A program made the translations under genes and the position numbers. The notes below the pieces were generated by a model that saw nothing but the letters and a program-made list of their open reading frames with translations, was not told the origin of the DNA and did no database searches. DNA of 64,000 bases from positions 175,624 to 239,623 of the forward strand of contig NZ_WVVV01000002.1 in the NCBI RefSeq assembly GCF_012911015.1, given 5' to 3'. The number at the start of each line of letters is the position of its first letter. The first letter of the stretch is position 1. Source of the stretch: Chelativorans sp. ZYF759. Its GTDB lineage: Bacteria > Pseudomonadota > Alphaproteobacteria > Rhizobiales > Rhizobiaceae. Shown here one piece after another: positions 28,446 to 38,471 of this stretch.

Positions 28446-29465
28446 TCAGGCCGCAGCCTCGAAGAGAGATCTGAACTCCGCCCGCAATGCGGCGATGTCG
28501 AGACCGTCGCCCGATGACAGCAGGGCGCAGGCCCGCTGCGCCCGTTTCAGCGCCTCGCCGGCCAGGATGGGCGCGGCCCCTGCGACCGGCCCCATCTCGT
28601 CCATGACGCCGTTGCAGTGAAGGACCACATCGCAGCCCGCCGCAAGGCTGGCCGCCGTACGCCGGGCGAAATCCCCAGAAAGTGCGCGCATCGACAGGTC
28701 GTCGCTCATCAGGAGCCCGTCGAAGCCGATCTCCTCGCGGATGATCTGCGAAACGATCTTGGCCGACGTCGTGGCCGGCGCGCTGCCGTCGATGGCGGTG
28801 TAGACGACATGCGCGGTCATCGCCATCGGCATGTCGTTGAGCGCCCTGAAGGGCGGGAAGTCATGCGCCGACAGCGCCTCGTGGGACGCGTCCACCTTCG
28901 GCAGATCCAGGTGGCTGTCCGCGAGCGCCCTTCCGTGCCCCGGAATGTGCTTGATGACCGGCAGCACGCCGCCCGCCAGCAGCCCTTCCGCCGCGGCCCG
29001 GCCGAGGGCTGAGACCGTCTCGGGATCCTTGCCATAGGCGCGGTCACCGATCACGTCATGCGCGCCATCCACCGGCACGTCGAGCACCGGCAGGCAGTCG
29101 GCGTTGATGCCGTAGCCTGCGAGATCGGCCGCATGGAGCCGCGACATCAGCCAGGCCGCCCGCAGGCCGGCCTCCGCGTCGCGCCGGTAGAGCGCGCCGA
29201 TGGCCGCCCCGGGCGGATAGGTTTCGGCCAGCGGCGGCCGCAGGCGCTGCACGCGCCCGCCTTCCTGGTCGATGAAGACCGGCGCGGCATTATCGTCCAC
29301 GCAGGCACGCATCTCGGCCACCAGCTCGCGGATCTGGTCGGGCTCGGAAAGATTGCGCGCAAACAGGATGAAACCCCACGGGCGCTCGCCCGCGAAGAAG
29401 TTTTTTTCCTCGGCCGACAGACGAAGCCCGCTGGCGCCGAGGATCATTGCCTTTGATTCGCTCAT
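28446..29465 (-). CDS. nagZ: Beta-N-acetylhexosaminidase, glycoside hydrolase family 3
   Basis: A 339-residue cytoplasmic enzyme that removes N-acetylglucosamine from anhydro-muropeptides during peptidoglycan recycling. GH3 motifs: FIDQEGGRVQRLRPP, the catalytic loop VIKHIPGHGRALADSHLDLP, and the nucleophile Asp in GLLMSDDLSM. I took the ATG at 29465; a frame extension to 29501 is not supported. A hairpin separates it from the SPOR gene upstream, so it probably has its own promoter. Confidence 0.95.
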   Translation of the reverse strand: MSESKAMILGASGLRLSAEEKNFFAGERPWGFILFARNLSEPDQIRELVAEMRACVDDNAAPVFIDQEGGRVQRLRPPLAETYPPGAAIGALYRRDAEAGLRAAWLMSRLHAADLAGYGINADCLPVLDVPVDGAHDVIGDRAYGKDPETVSALGRAAAEGLLAGGVLPVIKHIPGHGRALADSHLDLPKVDASHEALSAHDFPPFRALNDMPMAMTAHVVYTAIDGSAPATTSAKIVSQIIREEIGFDGLLMSDDLSMRALSGDFARRTAASLAAGCDVVLHCNGVMDEMGPVAGAAPILAGEALKRAQRACALLSSGDGLDIAALRAEFRSLFEAAA

Positions 29466-29482
29466 GGATGCCACAATAGAAC

Positions 29483-29512
29483 GAAGGCGGCGCGTTCGCA
29501 CGCGCCGCCTTC
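29483..29512 (-). terminator. Hairpin terminator after the SPOR-domain gene
   Basis: A 12-bp perfect stem, GAAGGCGGCGCG / CGCGCCGCCTTC, with a 6-base loop lies about 30 bases beyond the SPOR gene stop. On the minus strand it is followed by GTTCTATTGT, moderately T-rich. Confidence 0.6.
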
Positions 29513-29540
29513 GATTGATTTTGTGAGTTGCCTCAGCCCG

Positions 29541-32201
29541 TCAGCGCGAAACGAAGCAGCTGCCGCCGGCCTGCTGGTAGCGGGTGCACAGGTTCACCGC
29601 CTCGTCGCGGGTCGCCATCGGAATGCGCACCCGGTAGAAGGTCCGCCCGTCGACCTGGGCGCTGACGATGTTCACGCCCCGGCCCTCAAGCAGCGAACTG
29701 TAGCGGCGCGCGAGGTCCTGATAGGTCGCCTGGGCGCTCTCCGAACTTGGCTGCGAGGCAATCTGCATCGACCATTCGCTGGTCTGCGTAGCCTGCGGGG
29801 CAGCCGGCGTCGGCGCGACGGCGGCAACCTGCTGCTCCGGCTGCGGTGCCGGGGTTGGCGCTGCGGCAGCGGGCTGTTGCTCCGCGGGCCTGGCTGCCGG
29901 CGCAAGCTGGATCTCCTCGGGCATGGCGGCAGCGGCCTCGACGGTCTCCTCGGGAGGAGCCGACGGTGCCTGCGCGGCGGCATTGTCGGGCTGGGCCAGC
30001 TGTTGCACGGGTGCGGGCGCACTTTCTGGAGCGGCGGATGCTTCCTCCTCGCGCGGGACGATCGAGCCGTCGGGACGTACCACCATCGTGCGCACCCGGC
30101 GCGGCTGCAACGCCACCACGTCGTCGGCGGCGTTCGAGGCCGAGTCGCCCGAAGCGGCATCGAGCCGGTCATCGACCTTCACCGCCGACAGGTCCGAGCC
30201 GAAGCCGGCATCGCTGTCAGCGCCGGGACCCACGATACGCGGCGCGTTCTGGACCGTGAGATCGATCGGCTCTTCGGCGGTATCGATAAGGCGCGTCTGG
30301 GAAGGCTCCGCCTCCTCGCGGCCACCGGCGACACGCTGGTAGACCTCGTTGTCCTGGTTGGGCACCACCGTGCCGCCCGGCTCTTCGGGACGAACGCGGA
30401 CGGGCTCGCCATCGGCCTGCAGGAACACCGGCTCTCCGCCGCCTGCTCCCCCGCCCGACCAGAGCGCGAACACGCCGACACCACCAAGGAGCAACAGGGC
30501 AACGGCACCACCGGCAACCATCATGTTCCTGCGCCGGTTGTCGCGCAGCACGGGGCGGTCGCCGTCCATGTCGTCGGCCAGATCGTCGTCATGACGATAG
30601 GCAGCGAAGCCCGTTGCGGCGCCGGCGCTCTGGAAGTCACCCCGGAAGGCGGCATCGTCATAGTAGGACGGGTCCGCCGTCTCCGCGTCGTCGGCATGCA
30701 ACTGGCCATTGCCTGGCCCGACATTCACGGCCGTATCCCATTCGAACTCCGGCTCTGACGCATGGCCCGACGCCGCGTCCTCGGCGGCGTAGGCCTCTTC
30801 CGCTATCCGGTCCGGCTGATCGTCGCCGAGTTCGAAGGCACGGCTCAGTTCGGCAGTCAGATCGTCATATTCGCTCGCCGCCTTCACCGGTTCGTCGACC
30901 GGCAGATCGGGGATCTCGAATTCCGCGCTGCGGATCGGCTCGAAATTGGTCATCTCGACCGTCTCGATCTCCGGAACGTCGCGATCGGCAGCGGCCGGAC
31001 GCGAGGGCCAGGCCACGCGAGCCGCCACCGGGGCAGCCGCCTGGACGACGGATTCCTCGGCTCGCGGCATGGCGGGTGCGGCATGGGCGGCATGGGCGGC
31101 AGGCTCCGCTGCAGCCGCTGTACCCGGCTTGTCGGCGCCGGCGAGCAGCATCGTCAGTTCTTCTTCCAGGCTCAATGGCTGGGGTGCGGACTGGCTCTGG
31201 TCGGCGTCGGAGACAGGCTCGGGTGCCTCGGCGACGAACATCTCTTCATCCGCAACGGCTTCGGCCGGCTCGTACAGGCTGTCCTCGAATGGTGCCGCCT
31301 CGGCCGTATCGAACCCAGCGGGCTCTTCCGCTGCAAACGCGGCGGCGGCGCTCGGCTCGGCGCGGACCGGCTCCGCCTCGAGCGCACTCATGAATTCCTC
31401 GTCGAACTCGAATTCCTCGAAGGCGGCTTCCTCATGGAGGGGAGCTTCTTCGGGCTGCGGCGCCATGGCGACGGCGGAGGGCACGGAATCAACCTCTGCT
31501 TCGCCCCAGCCTTCATTGGACAAGTCGCCGCCTGACGGTTCCTGCTCTGATGCGGGAGCTTCATCGTCCCGCGCCGTGACCGAGGCAACCTCCGGCGGCT
31601 GCGCCCACCGCTCGGGCTGCGTATCGCGGGTCTGCCAGTCGTCGTGGGAACGCGCTGCCGGGACAGGATCGTCGGCAGTTTCGAAGTCGAGATCGTCGAT
31701 CGCCTCGACCATGGCATAATCGGATTCCGACCATGGGTCGTCGGAAGACGCAGAAACATCCGCCGATGTCGGTTCGTCTTCGGCGGGCAGCGCCGGCTCG
31801 TCGTCGAGGCCGGTATCGAAGGCTGCCCCGAGCTCCGCATCGAGATCGGAGAAATCGAGCTCGTCGACCATCTCGTCGGTCGGCCCGGCATACGTTTCGG
31901 CCTGCGGTGCGGCAAACGCTTCGGCCTGCGGCGCGACCGGCGCGGCGGGCTCGTCATGCGGTTCGCGCGCCACGTGCGGCGTGTCGGCAACAGCAGGCTC
32001 TGCGGCAGCTACGGGTTCGTCATATTCGCCAAGGTCCAGATCGCCCAGAAGCTCGTTCTCGAGGTCGAGAGCAAAATCGCTTTCGTCCACCCGCTGTTGA
32101 TCCTGCCGCGGGTCGTGTCCCATGATCCGGGTCAGTTCCGCGAAGGGATCGTTGTCGTCGAGGTCCGGGCGCTCACTGCGCCCTGCAATATTGTCTGCCA
32201 T
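29541..32201 (-). CDS. SPOR-domain cell-division/envelope protein
   Basis: An 886-residue bitopic membrane protein. The N-terminal 560 residues are cytoplasmic, highly acidic and low in complexity (Asp/Glu/Ala/Pro-rich, with imperfect PQAEAFA/PQAETYA-type repeats). A single membrane helix follows basic residues (MMVAGGAVALLLLGGVGVFAL). A Gln/Pro/Ala-rich periplasmic stalk leads to a C-terminal SPOR domain of about 80 residues (WSMQIASQPSSESAQATYQDL ... YRVRIPMATRDEAVNLCTRYQ). SPOR domains bind septal, glycan-denuded peptidoglycan. Position between argS and nagZ is conserved in the order. Confidence 0.88.
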   Translation of the reverse strand: MADNIAGRSERPDLDDNDPFAELTRIMGHDPRQDQQRVDESDFALDLENELLGDLDLGEYDEPVAAAEPAVADTPHVAREPHDEPAAPVAPQAEAFAAPQAETYAGPTDEMVDELDFSDLDAELGAAFDTGLDDEPALPAEDEPTSADVSASSDDPWSESDYAMVEAIDDLDFETADDPVPAARSHDDWQTRDTQPERWAQPPEVASVTARDDEAPASEQEPSGGDLSNEGWGEAEVDSVPSAVAMAPQPEEAPLHEEAAFEEFEFDEEFMSALEAEPVRAEPSAAAAFAAEEPAGFDTAEAAPFEDSLYEPAEAVADEEMFVAEAPEPVSDADQSQSAPQPLSLEEELTMLLAGADKPGTAAAAEPAAHAAHAAPAMPRAEESVVQAAAPVAARVAWPSRPAAADRDVPEIETVEMTNFEPIRSAEFEIPDLPVDEPVKAASEYDDLTAELSRAFELGDDQPDRIAEEAYAAEDAASGHASEPEFEWDTAVNVGPGNGQLHADDAETADPSYYDDAAFRGDFQSAGAATGFAAYRHDDDLADDMDGDRPVLRDNRRRNMMVAGGAVALLLLGGVGVFALWSGGGAGGGEPVFLQADGEPVRVRPEEPGGTVVPNQDNEVYQRVAGGREEAEPSQTRLIDTAEEPIDLTVQNAPRIVGPGADSDAGFGSDLSAVKVDDRLDAASGDSASNAADDVVALQPRRVRTMVVRPDGSIVPREEEASAAPESAPAPVQQLAQPDNAAAQAPSAPPEETVEAAAAMPEEIQLAPAARPAEQQPAAAAPTPAPQPEQQVAAVAPTPAAPQATQTSEWSMQIASQPSSESAQATYQDLARRYSSLLEGRGVNIVSAQVDGRTFYRVRIPMATRDEAVNLCTRYQQAGGSCFVSR

Positions 32202-32307
32202 GCCTTTTCCCGCACTGAATAGTGGTCGGACGCCGGCGACGTCTCAAACTTTGTTTCGGCCCGTACCAGCGCAATGTGGGCAAATGGTGTCAGGAAACGA
32301 TGGCGGT

Positions 32308-34068
32308 CTAGCGCATCTCAGCGGGAGCTTCCGCGCCGATCAACGCCAGGCCGGACGTCAGGACGTCACTCACAGCCTGCACCAGCCCGAGTCTGGCATA
32401 GGTCAACTCTGGGTCGTTAACCTTAACAAACCGTAAGTCGTTTGTCTCTGTGCCGCGATTCCAGTGTCCGTGGAACGTGCTGGCGAGATCGTGGAGGTAA
32501 AAGGCGAGACGATGCGGCTCGAGTTGCTGGGCCGCCGACTCGATCAGGCGCGGATATTCGGCGAGCTTTCGGATCAGCCCGACCTCGCCCTCGTCGGTCA
32601 GCCGGTGGGCCGCCGCCGCCAGCGCATCGCGGGCGATCATCCCGTCGACGCCAAGTTGCTCCTTCGCCTGCCGGAAGACCGAATGGCAGCGTGCCGAAGC
32701 ATACTGCACGTAGAAGACCGGATTGTCCTTGGACTGCTCGGTGACCTTGGCGAAATCGAAGTCCAGCGGCTCGCCATTCTTGCGGAACAGCATCATGAAA
32801 CGAACCGGGTCGCGCCCGACCTCGTCGACGACCTCGCGCAGCGTGACGAAGGTCCCTGCCCGCTTGGACATGCGCACGGGCTCGCCGGCGCGGTAGAGCT
32901 TGACCAGCTGGCACAGAAGGATGGTCAGCTTCACCTCGCCGTCCGACAGCGCGCGCGCCAGCGCTTCCATGCGCTTGACATAGCCGCCGTGGTCGGCGCC
33001 GAGGATGAAGATCAACTGGTCGAACCCGCGCGCGATCTTGTCCTTCATGTAGCCGACATCGGCCGCGAAATAGGTGTAGGCGCCGTCCGACTTGACCAGC
33101 GGGCGATCCATGTCGTCGCCGACCTCGGTGGAACGGAACAGCGTCTGTTCGCGATCCTCCCAGTCGTCCGGCGTCTGACCCTTCGGCGGCGGCAGCTTGC
33201 CCTTGTAGACATGCCCCTTCATCGTCAGGTCGTTGATCGCGTTGCGGATGGCCGAAGCGTGGTCGGCATGCAGCGTGCGCTCGGAGAAGAACACGTCGTG
33301 ATGGACGCCGATCGCGGCCAGATCGTCGCGGATCAGTTCCATCATGGCATCGATGGCGCGGTCCTTGGCGATCTCGAGCGCCTCGTCTTGCGACATCTCC
33401 ATGAGCCGCGCACCGAATTCCGCCGCCAGCTTCTCGCCGACCGGCACGAGGTAGTCGCCGGGATACAGGCCTTCCGGAATCGCGTCGATCTTCTCGCCCA
33501 TCGCCTCGCGATAGCGCAGCAGCACCGAACGGCCGAGCACGTCGATCTGCGCACCGGCATCGTTGATGTAATATTCCTTGGTCACGTCGAAGCCCGCGAA
33601 GGCCAGCACGTTGGCGAGGGCGTCGCCCACCACCGCGCCGCGGCAATGCCCCACATGCATCGGCCCGGTGGGATTGGCCGAGACATATTCGACATTGATC
33701 CTGCGGCCCGCGCCGACGGTCGAACGGCCGTAATCGGTACCCGCCTTCAGCATGTCGGCGAGCTGTACCTGCCAGAACCCGTCCGAAAGCCGCAGATTGA
33801 TGAAGCCCGGCCCGGCCACTTCGACCGAGGCCACGTCGGGATCGGCCCGCAGCGGCCCGGCAATGGTCTCGGCCAGCGCGCGCGGGTTCTGACCCAGGGA
33901 TTTGGCCAGCACCATGGCGGCATTGGTCGCCAGATCCCCATGCGTCGCATCTCGCGGTGGCTCGACCGTCATGCGCGAGAGGTCGAGCGCGGCGCCGTCC
34001 TTGGTCTCCAGGCCGAGCGCCTGGATCGACTTGCGGATGCGGTCGCTGAAATCAGCGAAGATGTTCAT
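32308..34068 (-). CDS. argS: Arginyl-tRNA synthetase
   Basis: A 586-residue class I synthetase. It has the HIGH-like motif in [20 protein letters not shown], the N-terminal Add-1 domain (about residues 1-110) and a C-terminal anticodon-binding all-helical domain ([19 protein letters not shown] marks the KMSK region). I used the ATG at 34068 (MNIFADF); an extension to 34098 has no support. It lies about 60 bases beyond dgt. Confidence 0.96.
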   Translation of the reverse strand: MNIFADFSDRIRKSIQALGLETKDGAALDLSRMTVEPPRDATHGDLATNAAMVLAKSLGQNPRALAETIAGPLRADPDVASVEVAGPGFINLRLSDGFWQVQLADMLKAGTDYGRSTVGAGRRINVEYVSANPTGPMHVGHCRGAVVGDALANVLAFAGFDVTKEYYINDAGAQIDVLGRSVLLRYREAMGEKIDAIPEGLYPGDYLVPVGEKLAAEFGARLMEMSQDEALEIAKDRAIDAMMELIRDDLAAIGVHHDVFFSERTLHADHASAIRNAINDLTMKGHVYKGKLPPPKGQTPDDWEDREQTLFRSTEVGDDMDRPLVKSDGAYTYFAADVGYMKDKIARGFDQLIFILGADHGGYVKRMEALARALSDGEVKLTILLCQLVKLYRAGEPVRMSKRAGTFVTLREVVDEVGRDPVRFMMLFRKNGEPLDFDFAKVTEQSKDNPVFYVQYASARCHSVFRQAKEQLGVDGMIARDALAAAAHRLTDEGEVGLIRKLAEYPRLIESAAQQLEPHRLAFYLHDLASTFHGHWNRGTETNDLRFVKVNDPELTYARLGLVQAVSDVLTSGLALIGAEAPAEMR

Positions 34069-34130
34069 GGTCGGGCTTTCGTGACGGGAAGGTTGCACGT
34101 GCGGGCCGGGGCCGGCAGAACGGGCATCGC

Positions 34131-35354
34131 CTAGACGAAATCGGGCGTATGGTCAAACAGGCGCCGGTGTTCCTTGATCGCGTAGGTGTCGGTCATGCCG
34201 GCCAGGAAATCGGCCACGCGGCGCGCGCGCAGGGCCAGGTCGCGGAGCGGCTCGGTGCCGCGCCAGGCCTCGGGCAGCGCGCCATCGTCCTCCATGTAGC
34301 GGTCGAACAGCTCGTCGACGACACGTTCGGCCCGCGCCCGCACCGCCATGACGTCGGGATGCCTGTAGAGATTGGCGTAGAGAAAGGCCTTCAGTTCCTT
34401 CTCGGCGGCCTGCATTTCCTTTGAGAAGGCGACCACCGGTCGGCCTGCGGCATGAATGTCCTCCGCGCTCTGCGGCTGCAGTTCTCCGATGCGGGTTGTC
34501 GCCGTGGATATCGCGTCCTCCACCATCAGCGTGATCTGGCGGCGCATCAGCTCGTGTCCGGTGCGCACGGGATCGAGGTCGGGGTAACGTTCCCTCACCT
34601 CGGCCAGGATCGCCGCCGGCAGCGTGACGTCCTCCAGCATGTCCAGCGTCAGGAGCCCGGCGCGCAGGCCGTCATCGATGTCGTGCGTGTCATAGGCGAT
34701 GTCGTCGGCCAGGGCTGCGGCCTGCGCCTCGAGACCCGCATGGCGCGACAGTTCCAGATCGTGGCGCTCACAATAGTCGAGGATCGATTGCGGCACCGCC
34801 CCGTCGATCCCCCTGCCCTCGGCATCGACCAGCGGCCCGTTGTGCTTCACCAGGCCCTCCAGCGTCTCCCAGCTCAGGTTCAGCCCGTCGAACTCGGCGT
34901 AGCGGTGCTCCAGCAGCGTCACGATCCGCAGCGATTGCGCGTTGTGGTCGAAACCGCCCCACGGCGCCATCTTGCGGTCCAGCGCCTCTTCGCCCGTATG
35001 GCCGAAGGGCGTGTGGCCGAAATCATGTACCAGCGCCACCGCCTCGGCCAGGTCCTCGTCGCCCCGCAGCGCCCTGGCGAGCGCCCGCGCAATCTGCGCG
35101 ACCTCGATCGAATGCGTCAGCCGCGTGCGGAAATGGTCGCCCTCGTGGGCAATGAAGACCTGCGTCTTGTGCTTCAGCCGGCGGAAGGCCGTGGAATGGA
35201 TGATGCGGTCGCGGTCGCGCTGGAAGGGCGTGCGCGTGCGGCTTTCGGGCTCGGGCACCAGCCGCCCGCGCGACCGCGCGGGATCGCTCGCATAGGCCGC
35301 GCGCGGCCTGTGGCCGAAACCGATATCGCCCAAAACTGTCTTGTCAGTTGCCAA
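34131..35354 (-). CDS. dgt: dGTP triphosphohydrolase-like HD-domain protein
   Basis: A 407-residue HD-domain protein of the dGTPase family, hydrolysing dNTPs to nucleosides and triphosphate. Motifs: [48 protein letters not shown], the HD pair in [20 protein letters not shown] and [17 protein letters not shown]. No ATG fits the N-terminus: TTG at 35354 is the likely start, giving [14 protein letters not shown]. The ribosome site is weak. It is divergent from erpA across about 80 bases. Confidence 0.92.
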   Translation of the reverse strand: MATDKTVLGDIGFGHRPRAAYASDPARSRGRLVPEPESRTRTPFQRDRDRIIHSTAFRRLKHKTQVFIAHEGDHFRTRLTHSIEVAQIARALARALRGDEDLAEAVALVHDFGHTPFGHTGEEALDRKMAPWGGFDHNAQSLRIVTLLEHRYAEFDGLNLSWETLEGLVKHNGPLVDAEGRGIDGAVPQSILDYCERHDLELSRHAGLEAQAAALADDIAYDTHDIDDGLRAGLLTLDMLEDVTLPAAILAEVRERYPDLDPVRTGHELMRRQITLMVEDAISTATTRIGELQPQSAEDIHAAGRPVVAFSKEMQAAEKELKAFLYANLYRHPDVMAVRARAERVVDELFDRYMEDDGALPEAWRGTEPLRDLALRARRVADFLAGMTDTYAIKEHRRLFDHTPDFV

Positions 35355-35436
35355 TGTCGCCGCGCCCGTCCCGCGTGTTGACTTGGGGTGTGCCGCTCCA
35401 TACCTATGTTGGGACCATGAACGCAAGGTGACGCCG

Positions 35437-35787
35437 ATGGGCATGGACGCAGCTACCGAGATGAAGAACGTGGAAGTCAGCGATGCCGCCGCCGCGCGCA
35501 TTGCGAAGATTCTGGCCGGCGAGCCCGGCAAGACCGCGCTGCGCGTGTCGGTCGAAGGTGGCGGCTGCTCGGGCTTCTCCTACAAGTTCGACCTCGTGGA
35601 CGAACGCAACGAGGACGACACCGTGCTCGAGAAGAACGGCGCCACGGTGCTGATCGACGAATTGTCGCTTGTCTATATGGGCGGCTCGGTCATCGACTTC
35701 GTCGACGATCTGATCGGCCAGTCCTTCCAGATCAAGAATCCCAACGCGGTTGCCTCCTGCGGCTGCGGCACCTCCTTTTCGATCTGA
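35437..35787 (+). CDS. erpA: Iron-sulfur cluster insertion protein ErpA
   Basis: A 116-residue A-type carrier. The three cluster ligands are Cys44 (GGGCSGF), Cys108 and Cys110 ([10 protein letters not shown]), all at standard positions. It delivers Fe-S clusters to apoproteins. The ATG at 35437 has AAGGTG seven bases before it; ATG 35461 (MKNVEV) is also possible. It is followed closely by xthA, the usual neighbour in this order. Confidence 0.94.
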   Translation: MGMDAATEMKNVEVSDAAAARIAKILAGEPGKTALRVSVEGGGCSGFSYKFDLVDERNEDDTVLEKNGATVLIDELSLVYMGGSVIDFVDDLIGQSFQIKNPNAVASCGCGTSFSI

Positions 35788-35793
35788 CATCAC

Positions 35794-36591
35794 ATGCGCG
35801 TCGCGACCTGGAACATCAACGGCGTCAAGGCGCGCCTGGACAACCTGCTGCACTGGCTTGAGGAGGCATCCGCCCCCGAGATCGTCTGCCTGCAGGAGAT
35901 CAAGTCGGTCGACGAGCAGTTTCCGCGGCTTGAGATCGAGGCGCTCGGCTATCATGTCGAAACCCATGGACAGAAGGGGTTCAACGGCGTCGCCATCCTG
36001 TCGAAGCTGCGCTTCGACGAGGTGAACCGCGGCCTTCCCGGCGACGAGGCCGACGAGCAGTCCCGCTTCATCGAGGGCGTGTTCTCCGTCGATGGCGGCG
36101 TGGTCCGCGTCGTCAGTGCCTACATGCCGAACGGCAACCCGATCGGCACCGAAAAATTCACCTACAAGCTCGCGTGGATGGAGCGCCTCCAGGCCTGGAC
36201 CGAAGCCCGCATGGCGCTTGAGGAGCCGCTGGTCCTGGCCGGCGACTACAACATCATTCCGCATCCGGTCGATGCCCGCGACATTTCCGACTGGCTGGGC
36301 GACGCGCTCTACCAGCCGCAGAGCCGCGCCGCCTTGCGCCGGCTGGAAGCGCTCGGCATGACGGAATGCGTGCGCGCCGTCACCGATGCGGCCGAGACCT
36401 ACACTTTCTGGGATTATCAGGGCGGCTCCTGGCAGAAGAACAACGGCATCCGCATCGATCACATCCTGCTCTCGCCCGAAGCCGCCAACCGGTTCGCATC
36501 GGCCGCGATCGACAAGCGGGTGCGTGCCTGGGAGAAGCCGTCCGATCACGTACCGGTGATCGCCGAACTGGATTTTCACGCGCCGCATTGA
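35794..36591 (+). CDS. xthA: Exodeoxyribonuclease III
   Basis: A 265-residue AP endonuclease/3'-exonuclease of the EEP family. Motifs: MRVATWNINGVKARLDNLL, VCLQEIKSVDEQFP, LVLAGDYNIIP and IRIDHILLSPEA, closing with KPSDHVPVIAEL. All catalytic Asp, Glu, Asn and His are in place. It starts 6 bases after erpA. Confidence 0.95.
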   Translation: MRVATWNINGVKARLDNLLHWLEEASAPEIVCLQEIKSVDEQFPRLEIEALGYHVETHGQKGFNGVAILSKLRFDEVNRGLPGDEADEQSRFIEGVFSVDGGVVRVVSAYMPNGNPIGTEKFTYKLAWMERLQAWTEARMALEEPLVLAGDYNIIPHPVDARDISDWLGDALYQPQSRAALRRLEALGMTECVRAVTDAAETYTFWDYQGGSWQKNNGIRIDHILLSPEAANRFASAAIDKRVRAWEKPSDHVPVIAELDFHAPH

Positions 36592-36636
36592 GCCTGCCCG
36601 CGTGGCCGGGCCGGCTTCTGCGTGGTAATATTGTTC

Positions 36637-36930
36637 ATGGACCCGGCCTCGGCATTCGCGTTTCTGCTCGCCGCCTTCACCGCTCCCGACATGGAGCCGG
36701 ACGGTCCGCTGTGCCGCGCCAACGGCCAATGGTACCGTCAGGGCGAGATCGCCTGCATCGAACCGCCCTGCATGGCCCCGCGTCTGTCGCGCTGCGGCAT
36801 GGTGCTCAACAACTCCGCCTGGGTGAAGATCGAGGACGGTTGTCCCACCACATCGGCTCCGCCGGACGGCTCCTTCCTGACGGCGACGAGCGGGTTCCCA
36901 CCTTTGCCGCAGGACCGTTGCGGCCGCTGA
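36637..36930 (+). CDS. Small secreted cysteine-rich protein
   Basis: A 97-residue putative protein. The first 16 residues (MDPASAFAFLLAAFTA) are hydrophobic and could be a signal peptide. The remainder has six cysteines (PLCRA, IACIEPPCM, SRCGM, DGCPT, DRCGR), an even number suited to three disulfide bonds in the periplasm. A GTG at 36622 is an alternative start. No strong ribosome site was seen. No family was recognised, and the frame is short, so confidence is moderate. Confidence 0.5.
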   Translation: MDPASAFAFLLAAFTAPDMEPDGPLCRANGQWYRQGEIACIEPPCMAPRLSRCGMVLNNSAWVKIEDGCPTTSAPPDGSFLTATSGFPPLPQDRCGR

Positions 36931-37100
36931 GCACGCAGCTCCTCGAATTGTGGCGGCCGGTCCGCAGGGCTCCGAAATTGCCGGAGCGGCGCGCCAAAGA
37001 TTCTTCCCCCGAACAGCCCTGATCGCTGCAATTGAGATATTTTCAGTTGCACGCAAAGATCGTAGAGTGCCCGTCCAGTCGAGTAGCAGTGGGGAGCTTC

Positions 37101-38261
37101 ATGTCTGTCGCGTCTAACTCCTCCACGTCCGGAACTGACGGTCTGTTGCTCCCCCGCAGCGGACGGATGGCCCAGCAGATCCTCTCCTTTGATTGGGCCG
37201 GCACCTCGCTGGGACCCATAGGCAGCTGGCCCAGGTCGCTTCGCAACATCCTCAGCACCGTGCTGGCGTCCCGTCAGCCGATCTGCTTCTGGTGGGGGCC
37301 GGACCTGTTGCAGTTCCACAATGACGATTACCTGCCCGTGCTGGCGGACCGGCAGGATCGGGCTCTCGGCGCCCCGTTCGAGGAGTTGTGGGCGGATGTC
37401 TGGGACGATGTGAAGCCTTTTGTCGACGAGGCCATGGCCGGCCGGGGCACATGGGCTGAAAACCTGCCTCTCGACATGGTCCGCAACGGCGCTGTCGAAC
37501 AGACACTCTGGACGTTCTCCTACAGCCCCCTTTATGACGACGACGGACGGATTGCGGGACTGATGAACATCGTCTCGGAGACGACAGAAGCAATCCGCGA
37601 TCGGGACACGCTGGCCGCCGAGATCGAACGCGCCAGTGCCGCGCTCGCCGCGCAGCGGGAAGCGGAACGACAGCAGCGGCTTCTCCAGCGCGAATTGTCG
37701 CATCGTTTGAAGAACACCCTCACCATGGTGCAGGCGATCGTCTCGCAAAGCCTGGAAAATGCGACGGATCCGGCCGACGGCGCACGCCGGGCGTCCGAGC
37801 GCATCCAGGCACTCGCCAGGGCCCAGAACATGCTGACGTCGGGGAACTGGGAGAACGCGGACATACGCGAAGTGATCGGTGCCGCGGTCGCTCCGCATTT
37901 TGACGGGACGGAAAGGGTGAAGATCGCGGGGTCGAATGTCGGCCTCTCCGCGCAGCAGGGTCTGGGACTGTCGCTGGCGGTGCACGAACTTTCGACCAAT
38001 GCCGTCAAATATGGCGCCCTGTCCACGCATAAGGGCCGCGTCAGCATCGGCTGGACGGTCGACGAGGAGGGCGCGTTTCACTTCGAGTGGGTCGAACAGG
38101 ACGGACCGCCGGTCAGGCAGCCGGAACGGCAGGGCTTCGGATCGAGGCTGACGACACGCGTCGTGCCCACCTATTTCGACGGAAAGGCCGCCGTCGAGTT
38201 CAGATCCGACGGCATCGTCTACAGCCTGAGCGGCCGCCTTGCCGGTGGCTCGCCGGACTGA
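37101..38261 (+). CDS. HWE-family sensor histidine kinase, cytosolic
   Basis: A 386-residue kinase. An N-terminal PAS-like region (about residues 20-165, SFDWAGTSLGPIGSWPRSL and WWGPDLLQFHNDDYLPVLADR) is followed by a short coiled coil and the HWE/HisKA_2 domain. The phospho-acceptor is His201 in RELSHRLKNTLTMVQAIV. The N-box is VHELSTNAVKYGALS, and WVEQDGPPV is the family-specific Trp-x-Glu motif. It has no membrane segment and no response regulator beside it. This class often drives the alphaproteobacterial general stress response or light and redox sensing. The start ATG has GGGGAG nearby. Confidence 0.92.
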   Translation: MSVASNSSTSGTDGLLLPRSGRMAQQILSFDWAGTSLGPIGSWPRSLRNILSTVLASRQPICFWWGPDLLQFHNDDYLPVLADRQDRALGAPFEELWADVWDDVKPFVDEAMAGRGTWAENLPLDMVRNGAVEQTLWTFSYSPLYDDDGRIAGLMNIVSETTEAIRDRDTLAAEIERASAALAAQREAERQQRLLQRELSHRLKNTLTMVQAIVSQSLENATDPADGARRASERIQALARAQNMLTSGNWENADIREVIGAAVAPHFDGTERVKIAGSNVGLSAQQGLGLSLAVHELSTNAVKYGALSTHKGRVSIGWTVDEEGAFHFEWVEQDGPPVRQPERQGFGSRLTTRVVPTYFDGKAAVEFRSDGIVYSLSGRLAGGSPD

Positions 38262-38471
38262 ACATCGCATCCGACGTCTTTTCGCGCGGTGATCCCCGAC
38301 CTGGCCGGAGCCGCGGGTGGCAGGTCGGCTTGCCAAAGCAGGGTGTCACGGTCCCGTCCGTTCTCCAGTGGCGGCATTTCCCCCGGCATGCGGCTGACGA
38401 CCGAACCCGTTCGCTTCCCCAATTGAAGCGTGGCACTATCGCCCGTGATTCGCAGCCGATATACGGTGCCC

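Noticed and set aside
29523..30758. A plus-strand frame of 411 codons opposite the SPOR gene
   Set aside because: It mirrors the low-complexity Pro/Ala/Gln stalk and has no recognisable domain.
38262..38471. A hidden gene in the 210-base gap before parE
   Set aside because: No frame with a start, ribosome site and plausible composition was seen; probably the parE leader.
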